From the NCBI GenBank assembly GCA_902618535.1, contig CACNAV010000005.1, positions 58,357-122,356 on the forward strand: a DNA stretch of 64,000 bases, in the 5' to 3' direction. Source of the stretch: an uncultured Alphaproteobacteria bacterium (GTDB lineage Bacteria > Pseudomonadota > Alphaproteobacteria > Methylaequorales > Methylaequoraceae). Below are positions 7,931-17,051 of the stretch, piece by piece (the stretch's first letter is position 1; every line of letters starts with the position of its first letter). The notes below the pieces were generated by a model. That model was not told the DNA's origin. It saw only the letters and a program-made list of their open reading frames with translations, and ran no database searches. The position numbers and the translations under genes were made by a program.

Positions 7931-8947
7931 ATGATTGATAAAAATATCATTATAAAATTTCTTAATGGTCAAGTTCAATTCAAGCGATTTGATAAGAATC
8001 ATGCTAATTTAGCTAAAAACCGACAAAATAGACTAACAAAACCTAAAGGGAGTTTGGGTAAATTAGAAAAATACGCTGTATGGATGGCAGGATGGCAAAA
8101 AAAAGAAAAGCCAACAATGAATAATTTTCATTGCCTTGTTTTTGTTGGTAACCATGGTGTAGCAAAAAGAAATGTATCAGCTTATCCATCAGAAGTAACA
8201 GAACAAATGGTAAAAAATTTCAAGAGTGGTGGAGCTGCGATAAATCAATTATGTAAATTATCAAATATTGCACTATCAGTTATTCCAATAAACCTTAAAA
8301 AACCAACAAAAGATTTTTCGGAGGAAAAAGCAATGAAGCCTGACGAAACTTTATCTGCGATGCAAATAGGATATAATTCAGTTCCAAACAAATGCGACTT
8401 ATTAATACTAGGTGAAATGGGTATATCAAATACGACATCAGCAACAGCTATTTCATGTGCTCTTTTTAATACTTCTGTTAAAAAATGGACAGGATTAGGC
8501 ACTGGCATATCAGAAAAAATTCTTAAAAACAAAATTTTAGTTATTAAAAAAGGATTAAAGTTACACGGAAAAAAATTTGATAGTGTAATCGAAATTTTAT
8601 CTTGTTACGGTGGAAGAGAAATGGCTGCAATTGTGGGTTCAGTAATTGCAGCAAGAGTAAGAGGAATACCCATATTATTAGATGGTTTTGTATCAACTGC
8701 TTCTGCAGCTACGCTAACTATTTTTAACAAAAATATTTTAGAACATTGTCTAATTTCTCATTTATCATCAGAACCGGGTCATAAGGGTGTTATTTTAAAA
8801 TTAAAAAAGGACCCTATATTAGATTTGAAAATGAAACTTGGAGAAGCAAGTGGCGGCGCTGTTGCTGCTTTAATCATTAGAGCTGCTCTAGTTACTCACA
8901 ATAAAATGGCGACATTTTCTCAAGCTGGTGTAAGCAAAAAAATTTAA
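7931..8947 (+). CDS. cobT: Nicotinate-nucleotide--dimethylbenzimidazole phosphoribosyltransferase
   Basis: This 338-residue CobT makes alpha-ribazole phosphate, the activated lower ligand of cobalamin. Motifs include 'KPKGSLGKLE', 'GNHGVAKRNVSAYP', 'GGAAINQLC', 'LGEMGISNTTSATAI', 'LLDGFVSTA' and 'SEPGHKG'. Glu305 in 'LGEASGG' corresponds to the catalytic glutamate of the family. It is first of three cobalamin genes (cobT-cobS-cobC-like), separated from cobS by 2 bp. The 197-bp upstream gap holds no visible cobalamin riboswitch B12-box. It indicates either de novo B12 synthesis or remodelling of imported corrinoids. Confidence 0.95.
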   Translation: MIDKNIIIKFLNGQVQFKRFDKNHANLAKNRQNRLTKPKGSLGKLEKYAVWMAGWQKKEKPTMNNFHCLVFVGNHGVAKRNVSAYPSEVTEQMVKNFKSGGAAINQLCKLSNIALSVIPINLKKPTKDFSEEKAMKPDETLSAMQIGYNSVPNKCDLLILGEMGISNTTSATAISCALFNTSVKKWTGLGTGISEKILKNKILVIKKGLKLHGKKFDSVIEILSCYGGREMAAIVGSVIAARVRGIPILLDGFVSTASAATLTIFNKNILEHCLISHLSSEPGHKGVILKLKKDPILDLKMKLGEASGGAVAALIIRAALVTHNKMATFSQAGVSKKI

Positions 8948-8949
8948 TC

Positions 8950-9735
8950 ATGCGAGTGCTGATAAAAAACAAATATGTGATAGATTTTTTTGCAACAGTG
9001 ATGTTTTTTACTCGAATACCAATCAAGTGGTCTTTTTTTTCAGATAAAGCACCAGACTTAACCAAGGCTGCCTGGGCTTTTCCTCTTGTAGGGTTTCTTA
9101 TTGGAGGACTGTCAGGACTGCTTGGTGATTTTTTAATTTACTTGGGATTATCAGTTTTTTTATCTTGTATAGTTGCAATAACTCTGAGTGTCATTTTGAC
9201 TGGTGCATTTCATGAGGATGGATTAGCTGACACTGCAGACGGTTTAGGGGCAGGAGGGTCTCCAGAGAGAATAAATAAAATTATTCATGATAGTCGTTTA
9301 GGAACATACGGAGTCGTTGCATTGGTTTTGGGATTACTAACTAGACTGGGACTATTATTAACTCTGGTTGAGTGCGGATACTCGTTAGTATCCATATTAT
9401 CAGTTGGATTTGCTTCTGGAAAATTGGCAATCATTTTTTCGAGAAATTTTTTTAATAATTCAAGATTTGCTAAAATGGGAAGTATTGTTGGAATAATTTC
9501 ACATAAAAATTTATTTTTAGCCACTATGATTTGGGCTTTACCCACATCAGTTATTTTTCCTTTTTATGGAATATTGCTTGGTGGGTTACTAATGGCATTT
9601 ATAATTTCTATAATAGGATTAAAGTCTAAAAAGGCACTAGGAGGAATAACTGGGGATATTTTAGGAGCAGTTGCATTTTTAACTGAGTTAGTATTTTTAT
9701 TTGGAATTATAGTTGTCACGGTTATGGTAAATTGA
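8950..9735 (+). CDS. cobS: Adenosylcobinamide-GDP ribazoletransferase
   Basis: The 261-residue polytopic membrane enzyme joins adenosylcobinamide-GDP to alpha-ribazole (phosphate), the last assembly step of the nucleotide loop. The metal-binding signature 'FHEDGLADTADGLGAGG' is followed by 'HDSRLGTYGVVALV'. Several hydrophobic helices fill the rest, ending with a transmembrane helix at the C-terminus. It lies 2 bp downstream of cobT, and its TGA overlaps the TTG start of the cobC-like gene (TTGA). Length is normal for the family. Confidence 0.95.
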   Translation: MRVLIKNKYVIDFFATVMFFTRIPIKWSFFSDKAPDLTKAAWAFPLVGFLIGGLSGLLGDFLIYLGLSVFLSCIVAITLSVILTGAFHEDGLADTADGLGAGGSPERINKIIHDSRLGTYGVVALVLGLLTRLGLLLTLVECGYSLVSILSVGFASGKLAIIFSRNFFNNSRFAKMGSIVGIISHKNLFLATMIWALPTSVIFPFYGILLGGLLMAFIISIIGLKSKKALGGITGDILGAVAFLTELVFLFGIIVVTVMVN

Positions 9736-10352
9736 TTAAGCCAACGAAATTATATTTAATTCGGCATGCGCCTGTAAAACAGATTAAGGGTTTTTTTCCC
9801 AAGCATAACCCTGATGCAATTATAAAAAACAACCAACTTAAAATGTTGGCGACCTTAATTCCAAATAATTGCGTCTGGTATGTTAGTCCATTAAAAAGAG
9901 CAATTCAAACCGCTGAGGCTTTATCAAAGTATGTAAAGTACTCTAAAATGGTACGTGAAAATAAATTAGTTGAACAAAATTTTGGTGATTGGTCAGGAAA
10001 AAAAATTTCCAAGGTTTGGGAAATATTAAATAAAAGTAAAACAAAACATAATTTTTCATTTATCTCTCCATCTGAATCTCCTCCTAATGGAGAAAGCTTT
10101 AAAAAACAATCTAAGAGAGTCGGAATTTGGCTTGAAAATTTAAATGTACTGGAAGGAAAAAGTATAGTAATTATTTCACATGCAGGTACTATAAGATCAA
10201 TATTATTACATGCTTTAAAAATCAAACATGACTATGCAATTGGAATAGAGATACTTCATCAAAGCCTAAATATTTTAGAGATGATTTCCAAAGACGATGA
10301 TAAATATAAAGGTGGTAGATTTCGTTTGATAGCTTTAAATAAATTAGTCTAA
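9732..10352 (+). CDS. Histidine phosphatase family protein, CobC-like alpha-ribazole phosphatase
   Basis: This 206-residue phosphoglycerate-mutase-fold phosphatase has the catalytic 'LIRHAP' motif near the N-terminus, the second-arginine region 'VSPLKRAIQTAEAL', the acid 'VEQNFGDWSGKK' and the second histidine in 'VIISHAGTIRSIL'. Its place directly after cobS, with a TTGA overlap, supports a role in dephosphorylating alpha-ribazole-5'-phosphate or cobalamin-5'-phosphate (CobC). Sequence alone does not separate CobC from other members, so the specific role rests on context. The start is TTG. Confidence 0.8.
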   Translation: MIKPTKLYLIRHAPVKQIKGFFPKHNPDAIIKNNQLKMLATLIPNNCVWYVSPLKRAIQTAEALSKYVKYSKMVRENKLVEQNFGDWSGKKISKVWEILNKSKTKHNFSFISPSESPPNGESFKKQSKRVGIWLENLNVLEGKSIVIISHAGTIRSILLHALKIKHDYAIGIEILHQSLNILEMISKDDDKYKGGRFRLIALNKLV

Positions 10353-10432
10353 CCAGTTTCATTGTAAAGTTGAGCTAGAAGAAGCCAATTTAAAGACCTT
10401 AGAGTAATAGAAATCAAGGGATATAAAATAAT

Positions 10433-10522
10433 TGGCGGAGAGAGAGGGATTCGAACCCTCGAAACAGTTTCCTGTTTACACGCTTTCCAAGCGTGCGCCT
10501 TCAGCCACTCGGCCACCTCTCC
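10433..10522 (-). tRNA. tRNA-Ser(GGA)
   Basis: The reverse complement folds as a class II tRNA: acceptor GGAGAGG/CTCTCC region, D-arm with GCCGAGTGGC, anticodon stem CACGC/GCGTG around loop TTGGAAA (anticodon GGA), a long variable arm, the T-arm GGTTCGAATCC and an encoded 3' CCA. Its 5' end is only one base after the lepA stop codon, so it is probably cut out of the lepA transcript. Confidence 0.97.
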
Positions 10523-10523
10523 A

Positions 10524-12323
10524 TTAATCAAGTGATGTTTTTAAAACATTTATAAAAGCTGACTGTGGTATTTCAACTTTTCCGAATTGCCTCATTCTTT
10601 TTTTTCCTTTTTTTTGCTTATCTAATAATTTATTTTTCCTAGTAACATCACCTCCATACAATTTCGCGGTTACATCTTTTCTATAGCTATTTATAGTTTC
10701 TCTAGCAATAATTTTTCCACCAATCGAAGCTTGTAAGGGAATTTTAAATTGTTGCCTGGGGATTAAGTCCTTTAATTTCTCGCAGTAAACTTTTCCTCTC
10801 GTTGCTGATTTTGATCTGTGACAAATAAAGGATAAAGCATCAACAGGCTCTGAGTTGACCAAAATTTGTACTTTAACTAAATCACTCTCTTGATAATCTT
10901 TAAATTCATAATCAAAACTAGCATATCCACTGGTAATTGATTTTAGTCTATCATAGAAATCAAAAACAACCTCTGCTAAAGGAAGTTGATATATCACCAT
11001 TGCTCTTTTACCAACGTAAGTTAAATTTTTTTGTATACCCCTTCTGTCAGTACAGAGTTTCATAACCGGTCCCAGATAATCATCAGGTAACAAAATTGTT
11101 GCCTCAATAATAGGCTCAGAGATAGACTGTATTTTTACAACATCAGGCATCTCAGACGGATTATGAATCTCTAACTTTTCAGCATTAGTTTTTACAATTC
11201 TGTATACAACCGAGGGTGATGTCGTAATCAAATTTAAGTTAAATTCTCTACTTAACCTTTCTTGAATGATTTCTAAATGAAGTAAACCCAGAAACCCACA
11301 TCTAAAGCCCATCCCAAGAGCAGCTGAAGATTCTGGTTCATACGTAAAGCTAGCATCATTTAAACTTAGTTTAGCAAGACTATCCTTCAAAGCGTCGTAA
11401 TCATCAGCATCTACCGGATAAAGACCACAAAAAACCACTGGAATACTTGGTTTGAAGCCAGGAAGTGGTTGGCTTACTGGATCTGCCTCGTCAGTTATTG
11501 TATCTCCTACCTTACAATCACTTACATGTTTAATACCTGCAGTAATAAATCCAATTTCTCCACAATTCAGTTCACTTACGTATTTAATTTTTGGAGTAAA
11601 AAAGCCACAGCTTTCAACTTGATATATTGCCTTTGTTCCCATCATACTTAATTTCATACCTTTTTTTAGAGAACCTGATTTAATCCTTACCAAAATAATT
11701 ACACCTAAATATGTGTCGTACCAACTGTCAATCAACATCGCTACTAAATTGGTGGAATCAAATTCTGATGGAGATGGAAGTCGTTCAACTATAGCTTCTA
11801 ATAACTCATCAACCCCATTACCAGTTTTCGCTGATACCAAAATAGAATTTGAAGCATCTATACCAATGACATCCTCAATCTGTTTTTTAATCCTATCTGG
11901 TTCTGAAGATGGAAGATCAATTTTATTCAAAACAGGGATAATCTCATGATTACTATCAATCGCTTTATATACATTAGCAAGTGTTTGGGCTTCAACCCCT
12001 TGAGATGCATCGACAACTAAAAGGGAGCCCTCACAGGAAGCTAATGATCTGCTTACCTCATATGAAAAGTCGACATGTCCTGGCGTATCCATTAAATTGA
12101 AATTATAAATTTCTTTATCTTTCGCTTTATAATTCAAATAGACAGTTTGAGCTTTGATTGTAATACCTCTTTCTCTTTCAATTTCCATTGAATCAAGAAC
12201 TTGCTCTTTCATTTCTCTATCAGATAATCCTCCGCAGCTTTGAATAATTCTATCTGCTAGGGTTGATTTACCATGATCAATGTGAGCAATAATTGAAAAA
12301 TTTCTTATTTTTCTCAGGCTCAT
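10524..12323 (-). CDS. lepA: Elongation factor 4 (LepA), back-translocating ribosomal GTPase
   Basis: The 599-residue product is full length for LepA. G-motifs are '[13 protein letters not shown]' (G1), '[13 protein letters not shown]' (G2), '[12 protein letters not shown]' (G3) and 'NKIDLP' (G4). LepA-specific C-terminal sequence is present ('[22 protein letters not shown]'). It binds stalled ribosomes and helps initiation and translocation under stress. It sits at the end of the reverse-strand translation block, 1 bp downstream of pheT, and is followed immediately by tRNA-Ser. Confidence 0.98.
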   Translation of the reverse strand: MSLRKIRNFSIIAHIDHGKSTLADRIIQSCGGLSDREMKEQVLDSMEIERERGITIKAQTVYLNYKAKDKEIYNFNLMDTPGHVDFSYEVSRSLASCEGSLLVVDASQGVEAQTLANVYKAIDSNHEIIPVLNKIDLPSSEPDRIKKQIEDVIGIDASNSILVSAKTGNGVDELLEAIVERLPSPSEFDSTNLVAMLIDSWYDTYLGVIILVRIKSGSLKKGMKLSMMGTKAIYQVESCGFFTPKIKYVSELNCGEIGFITAGIKHVSDCKVGDTITDEADPVSQPLPGFKPSIPVVFCGLYPVDADDYDALKDSLAKLSLNDASFTYEPESSAALGMGFRCGFLGLLHLEIIQERLSREFNLNLITTSPSVVYRIVKTNAEKLEIHNPSEMPDVVKIQSISEPIIEATILLPDDYLGPVMKLCTDRRGIQKNLTYVGKRAMVIYQLPLAEVVFDFYDRLKSITSGYASFDYEFKDYQESDLVKVQILVNSEPVDALSFICHRSKSATRGKVYCEKLKDLIPRQQFKIPLQASIGGKIIARETINSYRKDVTAKLYGGDVTRKNKLLDKQKKGKKRMRQFGKVEIPQSAFINVLKTSLD

Positions 12324-12324
12324 A

Positions 12325-14721
12325 TTACCTCAATTTTGCATTGTACTTTTTTTTGACTTTTGAAATTATATTTTCAGAAATTTCATTAATTTCACTATCT
12401 GTCAATGTTTTTTCATAAGATTGAATCGTTACTTCAAAACCAACGGCCTTTTTTTTTTCATTAATTTTTTCTCCTTCATAACTATCAAAAACTTTTACAT
12501 CCTTAATTAATTTATGGTCAGTATTTTTTATTAATTTTATAATTTCTAATGAAAAAACGTCCTTATCTATCTCAAATGAAAAGTCCCTTTTTGATGCCTG
12601 ATATTGGGATGTAACTAACGGGTTCTTTGATTTTTCTTTGTTTTTATAAAATTTTTGCAGTTTAGTTAAATTAAGTTCGAAAGCTACCAACTGATTCTTT
12701 ATATCAAATGAATTAAGAATAACTGGACTCAATTCACCAAAAAAGCCTACTGTCTGGTCTGAAATTAATAAAGATGCACTTTTTCCGGGGTGATAGTAAG
12801 GTTTAGATTTTCGAAAAATATCAAGATTATTAATATCTATATTTAAACAATTCAATACAGCAGATAAATCAGCCTTTATATCAAAAAAATCTAAATTTCT
12901 TTCTTTGTTGATCCAACTTTTTTCGTTTATTTTTCCCGACCTAACGACACAAATGTTATCGTACTGTTCGTTTGGTTCTTTCCCTAAGAAAACAGGCCCA
13001 AGCTCAAAAAAAGAAAAATTGACAATATTTTTATTAATATTTTTTTTTATAGCTGAAAGAATATTAGGTAATAAATTTGACCTCAAACATGATAGTTCTG
13101 AGCTTATTGGGTTTGTAATTTTTAAAAATTTTTCTTTTTCCTCAAACAGTTTAAGTGTCTTTTCATCTGTAAAAGACCACGTGATTATCTCAAAAATGTT
13201 TCTACTAACTAATAATTTTTTTATTTTATTTCTCAATGCTTGAATATTTGATATTTTCTTTTTATTTGAGTTGATTTGTGAATCTAAGGGAATACTGGGA
13301 ATTTTTTCTAAACCATATAATCGCGCAATTTCTTCCACAAGATCTTCCTTAATTTTTATATCACTTCTCCATGAAGGTGGGATAACCGCCAAGTTATCAT
13401 TTCCGTTAAAATCACAGCCAATCTTTTTAAGTTTGTCATGAATAAATTTATCAGAAATTTCAATACCTAGAACCCTCTCAAAAAAGGCTTTTTCAATTTT
13501 TATTGTTTTTTTTTCATTTATTTTTTTACTATCTGTAACAATGCTTCCAGGCTCACCACCACAGCTTTTTAATATCATATAAGAGGCATACTCAATTCCA
13601 TCAACAACAGAATCTGGATCTATACCTCTTTCAAATCTATATCTAGCGTCACTTTGAATATTCAATTTTCTGCCACTTTTTATTATGCTAGCTGGTAAAA
13701 AATATGCTGACTCGATTAAAACGTTTTTTGTTTTATCATCACAAGCAGTTGTCTTACCTCCAAGGATTCCGGCTAGACTTATCACACCACTATCATCACA
13801 AATAACAACCATGCCTTCATCAAGTTCATAGTTTTCATCGTCTAGTCCAATAAAACTCTCACCTTTTTTTGAATGCCTAATTATTAGATTTCCTTGAATT
13901 TTATCATAATCAAAAACATGCAGAGGTCGACAATAATCTATTGTAATAAAATTAGTAACATCGACCAAAGATGAGATAACCTTAAGACCTGTTTTCTCAA
14001 ATCTTTTTATTAAATAAGCTGATGAATTTTTATTTTCTACATTTTTAATTAGTCTAATTGAAAAATTTGGACAGTCACTATCTTTGAGTTTATTAACTAA
14101 CTTGATTTCAGTTTTAAACTTACTCTCAATTTTTGTAATCTTTTTTTTCTTCAATTTTCCAAAATCAGCAGCAAAAAGATCTCTTGCTATCCCATAAACC
14201 CCGGCGCAATCTGCTCTATTTGGTGTTATTGCAACTTCAATTATAATATCTTCATCATTTATATATTGAGAATAGTTATCTCCAATCTTGTAGTTTTCAT
14301 CAAGTTCAATAATTCCCTCTGACGAATCTGATAACCCTAATTCCTCCTCAGAACATAACATTCCGTTAGATTCTTCTCCTCTAATTGTACTTTTTCTAAT
14401 CTTGAATTCATTTTTTTCTCCCTGAAAAATTATTGTATTAACAGGGGCTAATACTGTAATTAAATTTTCTCTTGCATTGTTGGCGCCACAGACAATTTGT
14501 AAATTTTCATTTCCATCAAAGACTTCGCATAAACTCAGTTTATCAGCATTTGGATGAGAATTTTTTTTTAAAATTTTAGCTATTTTAAAATCTTTTAAAT
14601 TTTTAGAAGGATCCAAAACTTTTTCAACTTCTAATCCAATATCCGTGAGTTTATTGCAAAGCTCTTCAACAGAGTAATCAAATTCAAGATAATCTTTTAA
14701 CCAACCAACCGTAAATTTCAT
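12325..14721 (-). CDS. pheT: Phenylalanine--tRNA ligase beta subunit
   Basis: The 798-residue product is normal length for PheT of the alpha2-beta2 enzyme. Domain order is visible: the N-terminal tRNA-binding OB domain ('[18 protein letters not shown]', '[10 protein letters not shown]'), the B3/B4 domain including 'DVTNFI' and '[11 protein letters not shown]', the B5 domain ('[20 protein letters not shown]'), the catalytic-like core, and the C-terminal anticodon-binding domain ('[12 protein letters not shown]'). It attaches Phe to tRNA-Phe with PheS, which is encoded 1 bp upstream. Confidence 0.97.
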   Translation of the reverse strand: MKFTVGWLKDYLEFDYSVEELCNKLTDIGLEVEKVLDPSKNLKDFKIAKILKKNSHPNADKLSLCEVFDGNENLQIVCGANNARENLITVLAPVNTIIFQGEKNEFKIRKSTIRGEESNGMLCSEEELGLSDSSEGIIELDENYKIGDNYSQYINDEDIIIEVAITPNRADCAGVYGIARDLFAADFGKLKKKKITKIESKFKTEIKLVNKLKDSDCPNFSIRLIKNVENKNSSAYLIKRFEKTGLKVISSLVDVTNFITIDYCRPLHVFDYDKIQGNLIIRHSKKGESFIGLDDENYELDEGMVVICDDSGVISLAGILGGKTTACDDKTKNVLIESAYFLPASIIKSGRKLNIQSDARYRFERGIDPDSVVDGIEYASYMILKSCGGEPGSIVTDSKKINEKKTIKIEKAFFERVLGIEISDKFIHDKLKKIGCDFNGNDNLAVIPPSWRSDIKIKEDLVEEIARLYGLEKIPSIPLDSQINSNKKKISNIQALRNKIKKLLVSRNIFEIITWSFTDEKTLKLFEEKEKFLKITNPISSELSCLRSNLLPNILSAIKKNINKNIVNFSFFELGPVFLGKEPNEQYDNICVVRSGKINEKSWINKERNLDFFDIKADLSAVLNCLNIDINNLDIFRKSKPYYHPGKSASLLISDQTVGFFGELSPVILNSFDIKNQLVAFELNLTKLQKFYKNKEKSKNPLVTSQYQASKRDFSFEIDKDVFSLEIIKLIKNTDHKLIKDVKVFDSYEGEKINEKKKAVGFEVTIQSYEKTLTDSEINEISENIISKVKKKYNAKLR

Positions 14722-14722
14722 T

Positions 14723-15790
14723 TTATCGCCAGCTTAAATCTGTAGTTTCTAGAAAAGAAAAGCCATAGTGACTTAACCAATTAATATTTGAATCATAAAA
14801 ATCACGTAAATCAGGCATTCCATATTTTAACATTGATAATCTTTCAATACCCATTCCAAAAGCAAAACCTTTTAATTGATCATCATCTACACCTGACATT
14901 TTTAAAACATTCGGGTGGACCATACCACAACCCAAAATCTCCATCCACTTATCACCTTCTCCGAGAATGATTTTTCCTGAAGTTATAGAACAATTAACAT
15001 CAACTTCTGCTGATGGTTCGGTAAAAGGAAAATATGATGGTCTAAACCTTAATTTTAATTTTTCATTGTCAAAAAAAGTTTTACAAAATTTTTCTAAAAA
15101 CCATTTTAAATTTGCAAAAGTAACTGAATGATCAACAACCAAACCCTCTACCTGATGAAACATAGGTGTGTGCGTAATATCTGAGTCACACCTGTAAGTT
15201 CTCCCAGGAGCAAAAATTCTTAAAGGAAATTTTTTTTTTTGTAAATTTCTGATTTGCACAGGTGATGTATGCGTTCTCAATACAAGCTTTTCTAAATTAT
15301 TTTCTATATAAAAAGTATCATGCATTTCTCTTGCAGGATGATTTTCGGGAATATTTAAAGCAGTAAAATTATAAAAATCATTTTCTACATCTGGTCCTTC
15401 CTCGTAATTCAGCCCCATACTACCTAATATAGAGATAATTTCATTCGCTGTATGAGTTATCGGATGAATTTTAGAATTTAATTTTTCTTCCTCCCGCGTT
15501 GGAAGAGATATATCAATTTTTTCTTTTTGTAATTTTTCTTCAATCTGACTTTGTTCAATTATATTTTTTTTTTTTTCTAAGTTCTTGAAAAAGTTTTGTT
15601 TGAATAAATTAAATTTTTTTCCGACTTCCTTCTTATCTTTTTCAGAAAGTTTGGAGAGACTTTTTAGTATGCTCGTAACCTCACCGTTTTTTCCAAAGTA
15701 TTCAAGTCTTAATTCTTCTAATGAAATTAAGGTCTCACAACTTTCCAATTCAACTAATGCTGAGTCAATAAGTTGGTCGTAGTTTTTCAT
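14723..15790 (-). CDS. pheS: Phenylalanine--tRNA ligase alpha subunit
   Basis: This 355-residue class II synthetase subunit has an N-terminal coiled coil that binds tRNA, then motif 2 ('GRTYRCDSDITHTPMFHQVE') and motif 3 ('GFAFGMGIERLSML'). 'HPAREMHDTFY' is the usual PheS substrate-site signature. It lies between rplT and pheT, the common bacterial arrangement rplT-pheS-pheT. Confidence 0.97.
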   Translation of the reverse strand: MKNYDQLIDSALVELESCETLISLEELRLEYFGKNGEVTSILKSLSKLSEKDKKEVGKKFNLFKQNFFKNLEKKKNIIEQSQIEEKLQKEKIDISLPTREEEKLNSKIHPITHTANEIISILGSMGLNYEEGPDVENDFYNFTALNIPENHPAREMHDTFYIENNLEKLVLRTHTSPVQIRNLQKKKFPLRIFAPGRTYRCDSDITHTPMFHQVEGLVVDHSVTFANLKWFLEKFCKTFFDNEKLKLRFRPSYFPFTEPSAEVDVNCSITSGKIILGEGDKWMEILGCGMVHPNVLKMSGVDDDQLKGFAFGMGIERLSMLKYGMPDLRDFYDSNINWLSHYGFSFLETTDLSWR

Positions 15791-15803
15791 TAAGTATAAA
15801 TTA

Positions 15804-16154
15804 TTAGCCTGTTTTAACTTTAGCTACAATTTCTTTAAATGAATCAGGTTCTTGGGCCGCTAAATCAGCAAGGACTTTTCGATTGAAATGGAGGTTTACT
15901 TTTTTTAATCCATTAATGAATGAGGAGTACTTTATTCCATGTAATCTACAACCAGCGTTGATTCTTTGAATCCAAAGGCTTCTAAATTGCCTTTTTTTTA
16001 CTTTCCTATCTCTATAAGAATACTGACCAGCTTTTTCCACTGCCTGGTTGGCAACCTTGAAAGTATTTTTTCTTCTGCCGTAGTACCCCTTCGCTCTTTT
16101 GATTATTTTTTTGTGCCTTCTCCTTGTTACAACACCTGCTTTAACTCTTGACAT
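15804..16154 (-). CDS. rplT: 50S ribosomal protein L20
   Basis: This 116-residue, highly basic protein has the L20 signature '[20 protein letters not shown]' near the N-terminus and '[18 protein letters not shown]' in the middle. L20 is needed early in 50S assembly and in other bacteria represses its own operon. It is 10 bp downstream of rpmI, in the standard infC-rpmI-rplT order, although infC is separated from rpmI by about 86 bp here. Confidence 0.97.
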   Translation of the reverse strand: MSRVKAGVVTRRRHKKIIKRAKGYYGRRKNTFKVANQAVEKAGQYSYRDRKVKKRQFRSLWIQRINAGCRLHGIKYSSFINGLKKVNLHFNRKVLADLAAQEPDSFKEIVAKVKTG

Positions 16155-16164
16155 AATTACCTCA

Positions 16165-16365
16165 TTAAATTTTTGAATTCATGTATTTTTTAACTATTTT
16201 TGTATCTTGCTTTGACATTATAACTGGACCTTTTGCTGATCTTTTCATTTTTTTTGTTCTTTTGGTTAGGTTATGTCTTTTTCCGCTTGAAAACATTGCA
16301 ACTTTTCCTGTACCGGTGGTTTTAAATCTTTTTTTGGTTCCGCTTTTTGTCTTAATTTTTGGCAT
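16165..16365 (-). CDS. rpmI: 50S ribosomal protein L35
   Basis: This 66-residue basic protein begins '[20 protein letters not shown]', the hallmark of L35, and continues with '[14 protein letters not shown]'. It is part of the 50S subunit and is encoded just before rplT. The 86-bp gap upstream, towards infC, is very AT-rich and may hold a promoter or leader, but no specific structure is clear. Confidence 0.97.
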   Translation of the reverse strand: MPKIKTKSGTKKRFKTTGTGKVAMFSSGKRHNLTKRTKKMKRSAKGPVIMSKQDTKIVKKYMNSKI

Positions 16366-16451
16366 AATCTATCTTAATTTTTGGAAATATAAATTTTTTA
16401 TATTTATATATTTTTTTTTTTTCAATGCAAGGGTGATTTAATTAATAATAT

Positions 16452-16979
16452 CTACCTTGGTGCCACAACCATAATCATATGTTTGCCCTCAAGGGTTGGA
16501 ACTTGTTCTATTTTTGCAACTTCTTCAATAGCAGTTTCTAACTTTTTTAGTATTTCCATACCTCTTTGCTGGTAAGCCATTTCCCTACCCTTGAATCTAA
16601 GTGTGATCTTAACTTTATCTCCATCACCAAGAAATCTCTGAATAGATTTAAGTTTTACTCCATAATCATGATCTTCAATTCCTGGTCTAAGCTTGACCTC
16701 TTTAACTTCAAATATTTTTTGTTTTTTTCGAGCTTCAGCTTGTTTCTTCTGAACCCTATATTTGTATTTCCCATAATCAATTATTTTGCATACTGGAGGA
16801 TTAGCTTTAGGTGAAACCTCTACAAGGTCTAACCCCTGTTCTGAAGCAATTTTTAATGCTTCTTCAATTTGAAGAACACCCAACATTTCGCCGTTATCTG
16901 TAATCACTCTGACTGATTTAGCCGATATGGATTTATTGACCGCAGGGCCACGATTTGAACTGAAAGAACTTTTGTTCAT
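16452..16979 (-). CDS. infC: Translation initiation factor IF-3
   Basis: The 175-residue product is standard length. N-terminal domain: 'VNKSISAKSVRVITDNGEML' and 'ALKIASEQGLDLVEVSPKA', with the linker start 'PPVCKIIDYGKYKY'. C-terminal domain: 'KEVKLRPGIEDHDY' and 'KIEQVPTLEGKHM'. IF-3 keeps 30S subunits free and checks the start codon. An ATG start is available here, unlike the rare ATT start used for autoregulation in enterobacteria, so that control may be absent. Confidence 0.97.
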   Translation of the reverse strand: MNKSSFSSNRGPAVNKSISAKSVRVITDNGEMLGVLQIEEALKIASEQGLDLVEVSPKANPPVCKIIDYGKYKYRVQKKQAEARKKQKIFEVKEVKLRPGIEDHDYGVKLKSIQRFLGDGDKVKITLRFKGREMAYQQRGMEILKKLETAIEEVAKIEQVPTLEGKHMIMVVAPR

Positions 16980-17051
16980 AATCTAATTATTTGCATATTT
17001 TTTTTATTCGCCTTTCTTTAAAGTACTATTGTACAACAGATTAGTCATAAA

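Noticed and set aside
10349..10531. A 60-codon reverse frame containing '[17 protein letters not shown]'
   Set aside because: It is the translated tRNA-Ser(GGA) gene, a well-known artefact; the tRNA cloverleaf explains the sequence.
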